From: a virus
DNA: 31,192 nucleotides
IMG/VR virus record: IMGVR_UViG_3300037042_002661
Span: 1 to 31,192 of that record
Strand: one strand, 5' to 3'
The translations under genes and the position numbers were made by a program. The notes under the pieces are model-generated. The model searched no databases and was not told the origin of the DNA. It worked only from the letters and a program-made list of their open reading frames with translations. Numbering within the stretch: position 1 is the first letter of the stretch; every line of letters begins with the position of its first letter. Positions 7,544 to 17,289 of the stretch are shown in pieces.

Positions 7544-7919
7544 CTTGTTTATTATCATCTCTAAAATATGCATATCTACCTCTCTTTAAATAATTATATA
7601 ATTGTTTAGGAGTAAAAATAAATATATTCTTTATTCCCAATAATGATTTAGCTATTCCAGTGCACGTTTGTAACATGGGTATTCCAAACCGCCACTTATT
7701 AGTATTATAGTCTAAAAGCTCAACATGTGTATAACTATTTTTAATTATTTCAACTACATTAGGATTTAATACCCTTATAGTATAACCAGTCATGCATGGG
7801 TCAATACCTACCCATATGCCGTCTGTATCTTGTATTAATAAACATATATGACCAAACGCACCTAACCATCTGAACCACTTGCATTCACTTGGTTTAAATA
7901 TTACAATATAATTATTCAT
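7536..7919 (-). CDS. Virion-region protein, possible permuted papain-like peptidase
   Basis: A 127-residue protein with an early FGHICLL (His 24) and a later TCTGIAKSLLGI (Cys 86) at a helix start. A His-first then Cys order is that of circularly permuted NlpC/P60-like folds. It lies immediately downstream of the largest internal virion protein, in the place where peptidoglycan-active functions are often found. Enzymatic activity is an inference from these two residues. The start overlaps the upstream gene by 8 nt. Confidence 0.5.
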   Translation of the reverse strand: MNNYIVIFKPSECKWFRWLGAFGHICLLIQDTDGIWVGIDPCMTGYTIRVLNPNVVEIIKNSYTHVELLDYNTNKWRFGIPMLQTCTGIAKSLLGIKNIFIFTPKQLYNYLKRGRYAYFRDDNKQDE

Positions 7920-10707
7920 TATGGTTACTCATTGCATTAATAACTGAGTACCATGCTGATGATTTTTCTAACTCTTTTTTAGCTTTCTCAGGATTATCAT
8001 TATAGTATTCGTATAATGATTTAGCCCCATGTTTAATTAATGGTGGAGTTATAATTGCAGCAATATATAAATTACCCAAAAGTATCCCAGCAGCAGTATT
8101 TTTTATTAATTCATTTCTAAAATGATCCTCATCATTATAATCAGCTGGATTACGCATATAATCTAAAGCAGTTTCAGTTAAACCAATACCTATCCCATAC
8201 AGAGCTAAACCTGTTGCATTTCTCATAGCCATATTACCATTACGAATATTCTTCATCATTTTAAAATTTATTCCAAGCCATTGATTTTGTACCCATCTTG
8301 ACATTCTAAAGGGTAATGTATTTTCTGTACTACCTTTAGATAATTTGCTTGTTTTAGTATATACTAATGGTAAAACATCATTTCTTGCTGATAACATCTT
8401 AATATCAATTTCATTCGCAGCATCAGTATATTTTCGAATATCTTTTTTTAAATAGTCAACTGCACTCTTTTCTGCTCCATTAGATATTGCTTCATTTAAT
8501 TTAATTTGTTTATCTTTAATTATTTTAAATAAATTATCTGAATCAGGTAACATTCCATCACCGATAGCATCTTTCATTATTTTAGGATCAATATTACCAA
8601 ATGAACCTTCTTTACCTTTAATTAATGCTTCACGTTCTCCTATTGCATTTAAAAAAAATGACGCTTTAGCAATTATTTTATCTGCTAAATGGCTACCATC
8701 AAATTTAGATGTTATCCTAGATATACCTTGCAAAAATTTACCATCTGTAGGCATCATTCCATCTCTTAAGTTTGATGCAATCCCAGTAAAATCTTTATGT
8801 GATAACTCGCCATATTTACTAAATGATTTTAACTCATCAAATCCACCACGTAAAATACCTGTAAAAATATCTTTACCATATTTAGCAATAGATAGACCAA
8901 TCGTTCCTACCAAATCAGTAGGAATAAATTGTACTTGATATAAAGCGCTAATTGGAACACGTGCTAATTTTGCACTAGCAAAAAATAGATTAGCTTTATG
9001 TACAATATCTTTAGCAATATCCATTGATGCATCAGCAGTAGGTTGTACTGCTTCAGATAATAAATGTATATTACCACCTAATTCACCATGTTTCGTGATA
9101 TTACCAATTTCAGCTAATGTACCACCAATATCACTGCCAAACATATTATATTTAGCTATATTCGTACCACCCTCACTAATAGTGTCAGTAATAACAGATA
9201 GCATATTTTTATCACCGCCGTATACTTTCTCCATAGCATATGCCCCAGCTGGATTATCTGTTACTAACACACGAGGCTTAGCTTTAGATGGTATACCATA
9301 TCCAACATCTCTACTATTAACTATATTATCATACATATGCTTAGCTGATGCATTATCTACATCTAAAATACTACCATCGCTAGTTTTAATTTTATATCCA
9401 CTAAGTTGCAAATCTTTACCCCATTGATCATACCCAATTTTTAATAGAGTATCTTTATCCCAAGTCTGCCTACCAAACCTATTATCTAAATATCCAATAT
9501 CAGTATAATGTTTAATCTTATCAGTAATTTCTTTATTCAAACTTTGATATAATTGTGCTGCTTGATTAGCAATTTCATTATCACTAACACCATAAAATGC
9601 ATTATATAATTCCGGCTTATTCTCAGCATTAGATAAAAATTCTTTTATTTCAGGAGTGAAAGATTTTTTAAATAGATTAGTTAGTCTTATTTTAGCAATT
9701 TCAGTTAAATTATTAAATGCACTAGCTATATTCTCAGGATTACCATATGCTTTAATATTCTTATCGGCGTTCCTAATATTATCCATTCTATCTGGTAACT
9801 GTTTATCTGGGATTGTTTCTATATATTTATTAGCACCTGCTGATAATTCTTTAATATCATGTAATTCAGTAATTTGATTATCTATTATATTTTTAATTTC
9901 AGAATCAGGTAATGGAATATCTAATTTAATTGTTTTAATAACTGCACCATTATCATCAATATTTAGAGGGATAGCATTATTTTTAAGTTGTTTATCAGCA
10001 CTAACTGCTTGGTCTGACATCTGAATAGCATCAATATCATCAATATGTGGAGATTGTGCAATACTAGGTTGAGGTTCAACATCTACTTTAGGTTTCACTA
10101 TACTAGATACATCCGTTATCTCTTGTTGAGGTTTAACATCTACTTTAGGTTTCACTATACTAGATACATCCGTTATCTCTTGTTGAGGTTCAACATCTAC
10201 TTTAGGTTTCACTATACTAGATACATCCGTTATCTCTTGTTTAGGTTTAATTAATTCTGCACCTTTATTAATTGCAGGTGATAAACCTTTTACAATACCA
10301 TGTAATATAGCACCCCCAACTAATCCACCCGCAAACTCAGTACCTAAATTAGCAATAGAATAATCAGATATTCCTGTTTCTTGTTTCTTAACTAAATAAT
10401 CAGATAATGTATCACCAACTGCACCATATAATGCACCAGCAACTATACCAACAGGTAGAAATGCAGTAGCAATATTAACTGGATTAGTTATACCACTTGC
10501 AATGCCAGCACGCCAATCACCTGTTTCTTGATAATCAAATAAATGAGGGAATACCAAATCTGCAGCATTAGTAAACCCAGCTTTAGCACCAGCTTTCCAA
10601 CCAGTAGCTAATTCTGGTGTTGATATTGGTTGTCCTTGAGATAAAGTATAAGTACCATTCTCATTTAATTGTGGTACTTTATAATCATTTAAAAGATTAC
10701 TATTCAT
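7912..10707 (-). CDS. Large internal virion protein (gp16-like)
   Basis: A 931-residue protein, the largest here, placed third in a gp14/gp15/gp16-like trio of internal virion proteins. The N-terminus holds Gly/Ala-rich hydrophobic stretches (about 60-145) that could insert in membranes. A 19-residue unit follows three times in near-identical form, then a long helical region and another hydrophobic stretch near residues 840-900. No lysozyme-type transglycosylase motif such as T7 gp16 carries is evident. The ATG at 10707 is preferred over 10719 because GAG is better spaced and overlap is smaller. The role, forming the ejection channel, is inferred from order and size. Confidence 0.6.
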   Translation of the reverse strand: MNSNLLNDYKVPQLNENGTYTLSQGQPISTPELATGWKAGAKAGFTNAADLVFPHLFDYQETGDWRAGIASGITNPVNIATAFLPVGIVAGALYGAVGDTLSDYLVKKQETGISDYSIANLGTEFAGGLVGGAILHGIVKGLSPAINKGAELIKPKQEITDVSSIVKPKVDVEPQQEITDVSSIVKPKVDVKPQQEITDVSSIVKPKVDVEPQPSIAQSPHIDDIDAIQMSDQAVSADKQLKNNAIPLNIDDNGAVIKTIKLDIPLPDSEIKNIIDNQITELHDIKELSAGANKYIETIPDKQLPDRMDNIRNADKNIKAYGNPENIASAFNNLTEIAKIRLTNLFKKSFTPEIKEFLSNAENKPELYNAFYGVSDNEIANQAAQLYQSLNKEITDKIKHYTDIGYLDNRFGRQTWDKDTLLKIGYDQWGKDLQLSGYKIKTSDGSILDVDNASAKHMYDNIVNSRDVGYGIPSKAKPRVLVTDNPAGAYAMEKVYGGDKNMLSVITDTISEGGTNIAKYNMFGSDIGGTLAEIGNITKHGELGGNIHLLSEAVQPTADASMDIAKDIVHKANLFFASAKLARVPISALYQVQFIPTDLVGTIGLSIAKYGKDIFTGILRGGFDELKSFSKYGELSHKDFTGIASNLRDGMMPTDGKFLQGISRITSKFDGSHLADKIIAKASFFLNAIGEREALIKGKEGSFGNIDPKIMKDAIGDGMLPDSDNLFKIIKDKQIKLNEAISNGAEKSAVDYLKKDIRKYTDAANEIDIKMLSARNDVLPLVYTKTSKLSKGSTENTLPFRMSRWVQNQWLGINFKMMKNIRNGNMAMRNATGLALYGIGIGLTETALDYMRNPADYNDEDHFRNELIKNTAAGILLGNLYIAAIITPPLIKHGAKSLYEYYNDNPEKAKKELEKSSAWYSVINAMSNHNE
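10071..10241 (-). repeat. Three tandem 57-bp units in the large virion protein gene
   Basis: Units at 10071-10127, 10128-10184 and 10185-10241 differ by one base in the stretch compared. Each encodes the 19-residue block QEITDVSSIVKPKVDVEPQ, with E or K near the end. Such near-perfect identity at DNA level indicates a recent in-frame expansion. The encoded stretch (about residues 156-212) is Pro/Lys/Val-rich and probably an extended linker. Confidence 0.95.
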
Positions 10708-12736
10708 TATTATTCTCATTAATTTTATTATTAATTTTATTATCCATTATACCTATAGTATCAGGAACCTTAATACTGTTTAAATAATTATAACTTCTTT
10801 GGAACATCCCTATTGGTTTAACATTCTTAGTATCACGTAGCCAACTACCTGTGAAAATCTGATTAGTTGGTTTATTATTAATATAAACAACATATGCATC
10901 TGATTTAGCATCATATCTAAAATCATTTGTTTGTTCTTTAATACCTAATTTTTCATGCAATTCTGGGCTTAATAACAAATCAGCATCACCTTTCTTAGCC
11001 AATCGATTATCTCCATAAACATCAAATAAATTACCCATTATCTCATTATATGAAGTACCTAAATTATTTGCTTTAATTCCATTTATAGCACCCAATACTT
11101 CATTACCACCATTATATAATGTATCTAATCCTTTTGCATACGAGCTATTAAATATATTTTTATTAATAACCCATTTATTATTAGATAAATTAGTGCCAAC
11201 TGGTTTAGATAAATAATCATTAGCATACATTGTATTTGTAGAAAATTGTAACCCAGCTGATTGTTTAGAGTCCATAGCATCAGATACTTTTTTAATTAAT
11301 ATAGGATATAAACTTTGCATCTTATTTTTAGCTACATTATTCATATCAACAATATCAACTGGTATTATTTTACCATTAGCATCAACTTGTGGTGTTGTTA
11401 ATTTACTCAACATATCATTAACTTCATTATTAGTGACACCTTTAGAAACAGGTATACCATAAGCAGATAAAGTAGATGCTCTTTCATCACCATTCTTATC
11501 CTCAAGATTAAGCAATGTAACTGGTGCAGAATTTAATACGTTATTTTTTTCTTTGATATTCCTTAAAGCCAATGCTTGTGATTTAGGATCTAATTCAGAG
11601 TATTGCCTATGTACATCTTGCAAATGTTCTGGTAATTTATCTGGGGCATATTCAAATGCTGCCCTTTGGTCTGGAGTCATAAACCCCACATTATTAACTA
11701 TATTACCAACTTGTTGATATTGATTAGTTTTATTTTGTGCATCTTCCATATACAGCTGGTAACTATATTCTTTACCTTGTGCACGTGCGTATTGCTCTTG
11801 AGATAATCCCAATGGTGTAGGAGGATGTTCACCATTCGCCAATTGCATAAAATACTTTTCTTCACTCCACCCATGCATTAACTGATTAGCGGCAACTGAA
11901 TGATCATCTTGTTGTCTATATGCTAATACTTTTGATTGAATAGAGTCTCTTTCATCTTGAGATACTCCCTCAATATTCTTTGGTACTTCCATTACTCCAT
12001 GAGCTAATAATCCTTGAGTTAATACATTTACTTTTGCATTTTGCATTATAGTAGCACCAGATGCAGGAGATATTGTACCTATATTTATACCTTGATGGAC
12101 TATATTATTTGCTTGTTCATTTAATTTATTAGCTAATTCTAAATTACCATTTCTTGCCTGATTAGTAGCTTGAGCATGTAGATCATTAATTGATTGTAAA
12201 GATACTGTGGCTTGTTGATTAAAATTAGATTGTAATACATTATTCTGCATTTTTGCCCCATATGATGCAGCTTGTTTTTGTATTGTTAAACCAACTTCAC
12301 TACGCCATTGTTCAGGTACACCAGATAAATATTGATTAGTTACTTTCCCAGATACTTCAGCATATTGTTGTACTGCAGTATTTGGATTAAAATTAGGGTC
12401 TGATGATATTTTATCATAGGCTTGCTTTAATTGTTCTCCGGATTGTGCAGTCATAATAGCAGGGGCTACTTGGTTCATAATATCATTATATTGCTTATTA
12501 GGTCCCGTAATACCTGATACAGTACTAAATTTTCCAGCTAATGCATCATCATAAGCTTGCTTAATAGCTTTTTGTTGTTGCGAGTCACTATAATATTCTA
12601 ATCCTTTATTTATTAGAGTATTTCCTATCTTATCTAATCCAGATAATGCATTAACCTGCATAGCCGCAGTTTGTACTGGGTTTACGGTAACATTATTCTC
12701 TATTTGTGGTAATGATCCAATTGTATTGCTATTCAT
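10700..12736 (-). CDS. Internal virion protein (gp15-like)
   Basis: A 678-residue, mostly helical, Gln/Asn/Ala-rich protein without membrane segments. It is second in the trio of internal virion protein genes and its size is close to T7 gp15. Repeated patterns such as QAYDDALAGKF and NQQATVSLQSINDLHAQA suggest coiled coils. It starts directly after the stop of the gene before it, with AGGTAA as ribosome site. Function assigned by gene order, size and composition, not by a motif. Confidence 0.6.
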   Translation of the reverse strand: MNSNTIGSLPQIENNVTVNPVQTAAMQVNALSGLDKIGNTLINKGLEYYSDSQQQKAIKQAYDDALAGKFSTVSGITGPNKQYNDIMNQVAPAIMTAQSGEQLKQAYDKISSDPNFNPNTAVQQYAEVSGKVTNQYLSGVPEQWRSEVGLTIQKQAASYGAKMQNNVLQSNFNQQATVSLQSINDLHAQATNQARNGNLELANKLNEQANNIVHQGINIGTISPASGATIMQNAKVNVLTQGLLAHGVMEVPKNIEGVSQDERDSIQSKVLAYRQQDDHSVAANQLMHGWSEEKYFMQLANGEHPPTPLGLSQEQYARAQGKEYSYQLYMEDAQNKTNQYQQVGNIVNNVGFMTPDQRAAFEYAPDKLPEHLQDVHRQYSELDPKSQALALRNIKEKNNVLNSAPVTLLNLEDKNGDERASTLSAYGIPVSKGVTNNEVNDMLSKLTTPQVDANGKIIPVDIVDMNNVAKNKMQSLYPILIKKVSDAMDSKQSAGLQFSTNTMYANDYLSKPVGTNLSNNKWVINKNIFNSSYAKGLDTLYNGGNEVLGAINGIKANNLGTSYNEIMGNLFDVYGDNRLAKKGDADLLLSPELHEKLGIKEQTNDFRYDAKSDAYVVYINNKPTNQIFTGSWLRDTKNVKPIGMFQRSYNYLNSIKVPDTIGIMDNKINNKINENNNE

Positions 12737-13264
12737 TTAATTACCTATATTAAATAATGAACTATAATCAGAACTATTCTGTATTCCCATAAACCCTGTA
12801 CCTTTACCAGTAAATGTACTACCAGCTATAGAACTTCCAGCCATTGCAACGTTACTAGCTAAATTTAGTCCAGTTTCAGTTCTCATACTTTGTAATTGCT
12901 CCATTTGTTGGTTTTGTTTAAATAATGTATTCAAATTCATAACATTCAAATTAGCTTGGTTTACAAACTCATCATTTTTTTGTGTAGTATAGTTAGCATT
13001 AACTAAATTAGAAAAATTAGCATTTCCTTGCCCCCCCATTAATGCATTAGCTGATAATTGTTTATCATATGAAATATTAGCTTTATGTAATAAATTGACA
13101 GAATTAATATCAGCTTTTAATTGGTTTTGTTGCAATTCTTGTTGTTTTTGTTGTTCTGCCGCATTTTCTTGTAGCCCAATATCTTGGAATTTACTAACTG
13201 CGGATAATCCCTCTAATCCAACACCAACACCGGTTAATACTAACAAACTAACTGGATCTGCCAT
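12737..13264 (-). CDS. Internal virion protein (gp14-like)
   Basis: A 175-residue protein with an N-terminal hydrophobic segment (LLVLTGVGVGLEGL, about 7-20), a Gln/Asn-rich coiled-coil body and a Gly/Ser-rich end (NVAMAGSSIAGSTF). This matches the small first member of podovirus ejection-protein sets, which sits in or near the outer membrane during DNA entry. A strong AGGAGT site precedes it, 10 nt after the tail tubular B stop. Confidence 0.6.
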   Translation of the reverse strand: MADPVSLLVLTGVGVGLEGLSAVSKFQDIGLQENAAEQQKQQELQQNQLKADINSVNLLHKANISYDKQLSANALMGGQGNANFSNLVNANYTTQKNDEFVNQANLNVMNLNTLFKQNQQMEQLQSMRTETGLNLASNVAMAGSSIAGSTFTGKGTGFMGIQNSSDYSSLFNIGN

Positions 13265-13274
13265 AATGTAACTC

Positions 13275-15323
13275 CTAAATATTTAATGTAGCACCAATTG
13301 CTAATATAGTTGCAGGATATGGTGCATTTTGGGTTATTGCTATATTTTCTAATAAGTTCCAATTTATTGTTACATCTGATTTATATACATCTGTAGTAGG
13401 TATTAATTGCTGGTTATATGATGACTCATCAAATATTAAATTTGGTACTATATTATCGTTACTATTAACGGTAATAACTAACCCAATTGATAAATAATAA
13501 TATAAGTATACATTACTTATTTTCTTAGGTGTCATTAATAAGTCACCAAACTGGGGGTTACGTAAAGTATACGGAGTAGTAGTCATAATTGAATTAATTA
13601 GTACCCCAATTTCACCTGATGCATTTACAGTTGAGTCATTAATATTTATAGTACCTCCAGATGATACTGCCGTATATAATTTACCAGTTGGTAATTTAAT
13701 AGAAAAAGTAAGCCCCTCTAAACCAGTACTAACCCCACTTATTATACCATTAACTATAGGAGAAGTAAATTTTGCATCAACATATGAAGTTAGTGAAAAT
13801 TCCTCTAATGATACTAAATTATTAATATTATTTTTTACTAAGCAAAAAGCTCTTCCATTAACACTTGATACACTAACAAATGACCTATCTTTACTAGTCC
13901 ACTTAGTCCATGCAACTATATTTTGAGATGATACAGATTGTAGACATGCTATGCTACCATCTATATTAACATATATTAAATAGGAGTTGTCATCATTATT
14001 TATATTTTTTATAATCCCACTTGATATTGGGCTATTAATTAATTCTGGACATATAATAGATGCATTAACAGATTGATAACTATTTGTTGTATATGTATAA
14101 TCTGTGGCACGAATAACATTACCACCAAATTGTACATAAAATAACTGGTTATCTAATTCTTGTGGTTGGCAATCTGTAGTACCATTTTTAGTCTGTAATG
14201 ATATATTAATATTAGATGCAGAAATTGTACCAGAGTTACTAACCGATAAAAAAGCAAATTCACCCACATCAGTAAGGATAACAATATTTTTTGATGATAC
14301 AATATGTATTATTTTAGGGGTAGCATCGCACGATAATTTAAAACTTAATGGGTCGGAGTCTAAAGCAGTACCTGACTCCCACCTATTATAATTACTAATT
14401 GCGGATGCCCACAATCCATTAGGTATATCTTTAGTACCACCAAACCATAATCTATCTTGATAAAATGTAGAACATGCAGGATAACCACGTGCACCACCGA
14501 ATACAGGTTCAGCTAGAAATACTGACTTTCCACTTATTACCGTATTATCACCTAATTGTGTAATTAAATCATTATCTAATAATTCACATTTATATTTACT
14601 TATTTTACCTGATTGAACTGCAATACTAAGTATCCTAAATGTACAACCTCTTCCTACAAAGATACCATTTACATATCTTGTTTCAGCATTACGACCACCA
14701 CCTGCAGGAGTATTATCATTATGGGTATTAGCTAAAGCTTGAGTTGGATATACTTCAATTAATACTTCATCCCCAATTTTAAATACATTTCCAGTACCTG
14801 CCCCTTTAATTAAATTAAACCAATAACTATCATAATCTTGTGTAAAATCATTGGCTGGTGGTGATGTAATTGGGTATTGGATTAATGTAAGACTACCTCC
14901 ACTTGAAATAGTAACTTTTACTGGTCGCATATTTTTATGCGTAAATAATATTTGATTATCTAATTGTGAGTATTTAATTTCTGATATAACTGAACCATTA
15001 AAAAATGCAGATGTATTACTAAATATTTGGTCTGTATCAACATTATAACAATAAATTAAACCTAATGTAACGGTAAATATTATTAATAAATTACCTGAAC
15101 TACATTTAATTGGGATTATTCTCGATGGGGTACTAGTAAAAACAGCATTATTTAATTTATAAATAGTCCCAAACCTTTTTGTTAGTCCTCCTTGTTGAAT
15201 AACAGTAAAGTTTTCTATTGTTTGTGCGGTTTTTGCTAACATATCAGTATCACTACGAGCACCTAGTTTAGGTGATGATTGACCCATAGTCCAGCTTGAT
15301 TGAACAATCTTAATTTTACTCAT
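13275..15323 (-). CDS. Tail tubular protein B (nozzle)
   Basis: A 682-residue beta-rich protein. Its opening SSWTMGQSSPKLGARSDTD, followed by IENFTVIQQGGLTKRFGT, is the typical start of podovirus nozzle proteins (T7 gp12, also called stabilisation proteins). A central QDRLWFGG with WASAISNYNRWE also fits: these proteins usually have R-LWFGG followed by aromatic N-x-W. It builds the lower tail tube below the adaptor. The start overlaps the tail tubular A stop by one base (TAATG). Confidence 0.85.
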   Translation of the reverse strand: MSKIKIVQSSWTMGQSSPKLGARSDTDMLAKTAQTIENFTVIQQGGLTKRFGTIYKLNNAVFTSTPSRIIPIKCSSGNLLIIFTVTLGLIYCYNVDTDQIFSNTSAFFNGSVISEIKYSQLDNQILFTHKNMRPVKVTISSGGSLTLIQYPITSPPANDFTQDYDSYWFNLIKGAGTGNVFKIGDEVLIEVYPTQALANTHNDNTPAGGGRNAETRYVNGIFVGRGCTFRILSIAVQSGKISKYKCELLDNDLITQLGDNTVISGKSVFLAEPVFGGARGYPACSTFYQDRLWFGGTKDIPNGLWASAISNYNRWESGTALDSDPLSFKLSCDATPKIIHIVSSKNIVILTDVGEFAFLSVSNSGTISASNINISLQTKNGTTDCQPQELDNQLFYVQFGGNVIRATDYTYTTNSYQSVNASIICPELINSPISSGIIKNINNDDNSYLIYVNIDGSIACLQSVSSQNIVAWTKWTSKDRSFVSVSSVNGRAFCLVKNNINNLVSLEEFSLTSYVDAKFTSPIVNGIISGVSTGLEGLTFSIKLPTGKLYTAVSSGGTININDSTVNASGEIGVLINSIMTTTPYTLRNPQFGDLLMTPKKISNVYLYYYLSIGLVITVNSNDNIVPNLIFDESSYNQQLIPTTDVYKSDVTINWNLLENIAITQNAPYPATILAIGATLNI

Positions 15324-15856
15324 TAGCGTATATCTATATAACGGTTAGACCTAAATGTTAGGGATGTTATTTGTGCACTATCTGTATTAATTGCATCATT
15401 TAAATAGTTTATATAATCCTGTATTAATAATCCATTTAATGTTGTATCTGCTTTAATAAGTAATGCTACTTCTTTTGCAATATATGCACCAAATGCTAAT
15501 GCAAAATAATGAGGATAATTATCTTGAATATCTACGGCAGTATATATTAATGATAATGGATTAGTATTTGATACTAAAAAATTACCATATATATCAAATG
15601 TACTATGTGGGCTAGTATCAAATATTTTACCAATATTAGATGGTAACCTATATGCATATTTCCAGCTATCAGCACTAAAATCATTAGATAAAGATAATTG
15701 AGTTATTGTTTTTGCAAATGTCCATAAGTGCTGAGATAATAAATAATCTTTGCCATTTTTAAATGTAGAGTCTAAGTAAGATGCAGATATACTACTTTGA
15801 GGTGAATTACCTACTTTAACTAAAGCAATATTGATAATATCTTGTTTATTTAACAT
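15323..15856 (-). CDS. Tail tubular protein A (adaptor/gatekeeper)
   Basis: A 177-residue protein close in length to T7 gp11 (196 residues). The start LNKQDIINIALVKVGN is characteristic of this family. A pattern LLSQHLWTFAKTITQLSL (about 39-56) and a helical C-terminal half also fit. It connects the portal ring to the nozzle. The immediately following tail tubular B gene supports the call. The ribosome site is AAGGC. Confidence 0.85.
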   Translation of the reverse strand: MLNKQDIINIALVKVGNSPQSSISASYLDSTFKNGKDYLLSQHLWTFAKTITQLSLSNDFSADSWKYAYRLPSNIGKIFDTSPHSTFDIYGNFLVSNTNPLSLIYTAVDIQDNYPHYFALAFGAYIAKEVALLIKADTTLNGLLIQDYINYLNDAINTDSAQITSLTFRSNRYIDIR

Positions 15857-15905
15857 TTTATTGCCTTATTAGATGCCTCAAATTAATGAGGCATATATTA
15901 AATAG

Positions 15906-16172
15906 TTATGCAAATGTACCTTGAGTAACAGTAATTGCCGATACTACATCATTAGCATCAGCAGTAACAGTTGCTACAAGTAATACCGCTGCACCATCTG
16001 TAGCCTTAACTTGAATTATATCGCCAACACGTAATACCCCACCAGTTGCAAAATAGTTAGCAGCTTTTACAGCAGCAACGTTATCAGTAGTAGTTACATA
16101 TGAGCGTAATGCTAACTGTAACCTTGAGGATGGGAATGTTAAACATTTTAAGTTTTCTTTTACAAAAGCCAT
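15906..16172 (-). CDS. Small beta-domain protein, likely capsid decoration
   Basis: An 88-residue protein: a basic N-terminus then a compact beta domain with RVGDIIQVKATDGAAVLLVA (about 48-67). Similar domains occur in many phages next to the capsid gene, as head decoration or head-fibre bases. The same pattern (GDLIMCSCLDGNAMYVVAA) is found at the N-terminus of the protein encoded just upstream, so the two probably share a fold and perhaps a binding site. A strong AAGGA site precedes it. Confidence 0.55.
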   Translation of the reverse strand: MAFVKENLKCLTFPSSRLQLALRSYVTTTDNVAAVKAANYFATGGVLRVGDIIQVKATDGAAVLLVATVTADANDVVSAITVTQGTFA

Positions 16173-16198
16173 TTTAATATCCTTAAAAAATTAAATTA

Positions 16199-17287
16199 TT
16201 ATGAACCAGCGTATATAAATGTATTTTCACCAAATAATGTAGGTTGCATAATACTAAATGCAGTACCAGAGCCTGTTGCTTCTGTGTTTTTAACGAAAAC
16301 ACCTCGTACCTGCCCATCTGTATTGACAAGCACTCGGTCAGCACTTTCACCGCTTCCAATACCGCTCGCTGAGTCGCCCAGAAGCCCATGGGTATGAGCT
16401 GGGAGGTTTGCAATTGCTAGTATTGTAGTTTCCGTGCCTACTTTTTGACCGAGAGTTCTTGCGGTTAGCCCAGTACCTGTGCCAATACTCCCACCTACAC
16501 GACCTCTATAATCTGGCAAATTAAATGTAGTAGTACCATCGCCAATCCCAAATGCAGTTCCTAAAACTAAAAATAAACTAGCATAAACAGTCCTACTTGC
16601 TGCAAGACCATCACATAATAACCACCCTGAATGATTAGTTAGTATCGCACTTTTTTTATAGTCTCCCACATTAGATGTAGCACCAGAACCAGATAATTTA
16701 ACTACATTTATCGGAGTTACATCTATTGTACCACCATCTGCATTAGTAAATATCCAACCTGTATTACTGTTCAATCCACCACTTTCTACATATACAGAAC
16801 TGTATACAAATTCAGAATATAAATTAGCATCTGTCGCTCTATCCCATGAAGTTGCAGAGGCTAAATAAATACCATTAAATTGTAATAAACTTTGATTTTT
16901 AACTAAAACTCTATCACCAGCTAATGTAGTATATCCATCTATAACTTGTAGCCCTGATAATGTAATATTAGTTGTTGTTGCACATTCACATTCAACTTTC
17001 TGTTTCATTGTAGCAACAACACTATAATCCTCAATGATTAAACTATTAATAGGCGTCCCATTGCCATCAAAAGATGGTTTTGCAGCAACTACATACATAG
17101 CATTACCGTCAAGGCAACTACACATAATCAAATCACCAGCATTTAAATCCCTAGCTTTAGGGTTAAAAAATCCAGCAACTTTAGTATTTGCAATTGTATG
17201 TCCTACTCTAAACCCATCATATGCACAAAAATTACTACCATCTGCACCAAATGTTTTAACATAAAATGCAGATATATTCATAACCAT
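16199..17287 (-). CDS. Modular collar-domain protein with decoration-like N-terminus
   Basis: A 362-residue protein of three parts. Residues about 1-90 resemble the 88-residue protein encoded next. Residues about 95-200 carry ATTTNITLSGLQVIDGYTT and DRVLVKNQS, and a D-R-A-T-D pattern, a module common in phage tail proteins. Residues about 205-362 are a phage tail collar domain: GWLLCDG, FGIGDGTTTFNLPDYRGRVG and LPAHTHG. It follows the major capsid gene by 2 nt. Such proteins usually sit on tails, but the N-terminus suggests a capsid-attached fibre instead. The adhesive role is inferred. Confidence 0.75.
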   Translation of the reverse strand: MVMNISAFYVKTFGADGSNFCAYDGFRVGHTIANTKVAGFFNPKARDLNAGDLIMCSCLDGNAMYVVAAKPSFDGNGTPINSLIIEDYSVVATMKQKVECECATTTNITLSGLQVIDGYTTLAGDRVLVKNQSLLQFNGIYLASATSWDRATDANLYSEFVYSSVYVESGGLNSNTGWIFTNADGGTIDVTPINVVKLSGSGATSNVGDYKKSAILTNHSGWLLCDGLAASRTVYASLFLVLGTAFGIGDGTTTFNLPDYRGRVGGSIGTGTGLTARTLGQKVGTETTILAIANLPAHTHGLLGDSASGIGSGESADRVLVNTDGQVRGVFVKNTEATGSGTAFSIMQPTLFGENTFIYAGS

Positions 17288-17289
17288 GA

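Noticed and set aside
10045-10254. Plus-strand repeat-containing frame (69 codons)
   Set aside because: Antisense shadow of the 57-bp repeats in the large virion protein gene.
16183-16413. Minus-strand frame of 76 codons inside the collar gene
   Set aside because: Shadow in another frame of the collar domain, whose motifs are unambiguous.
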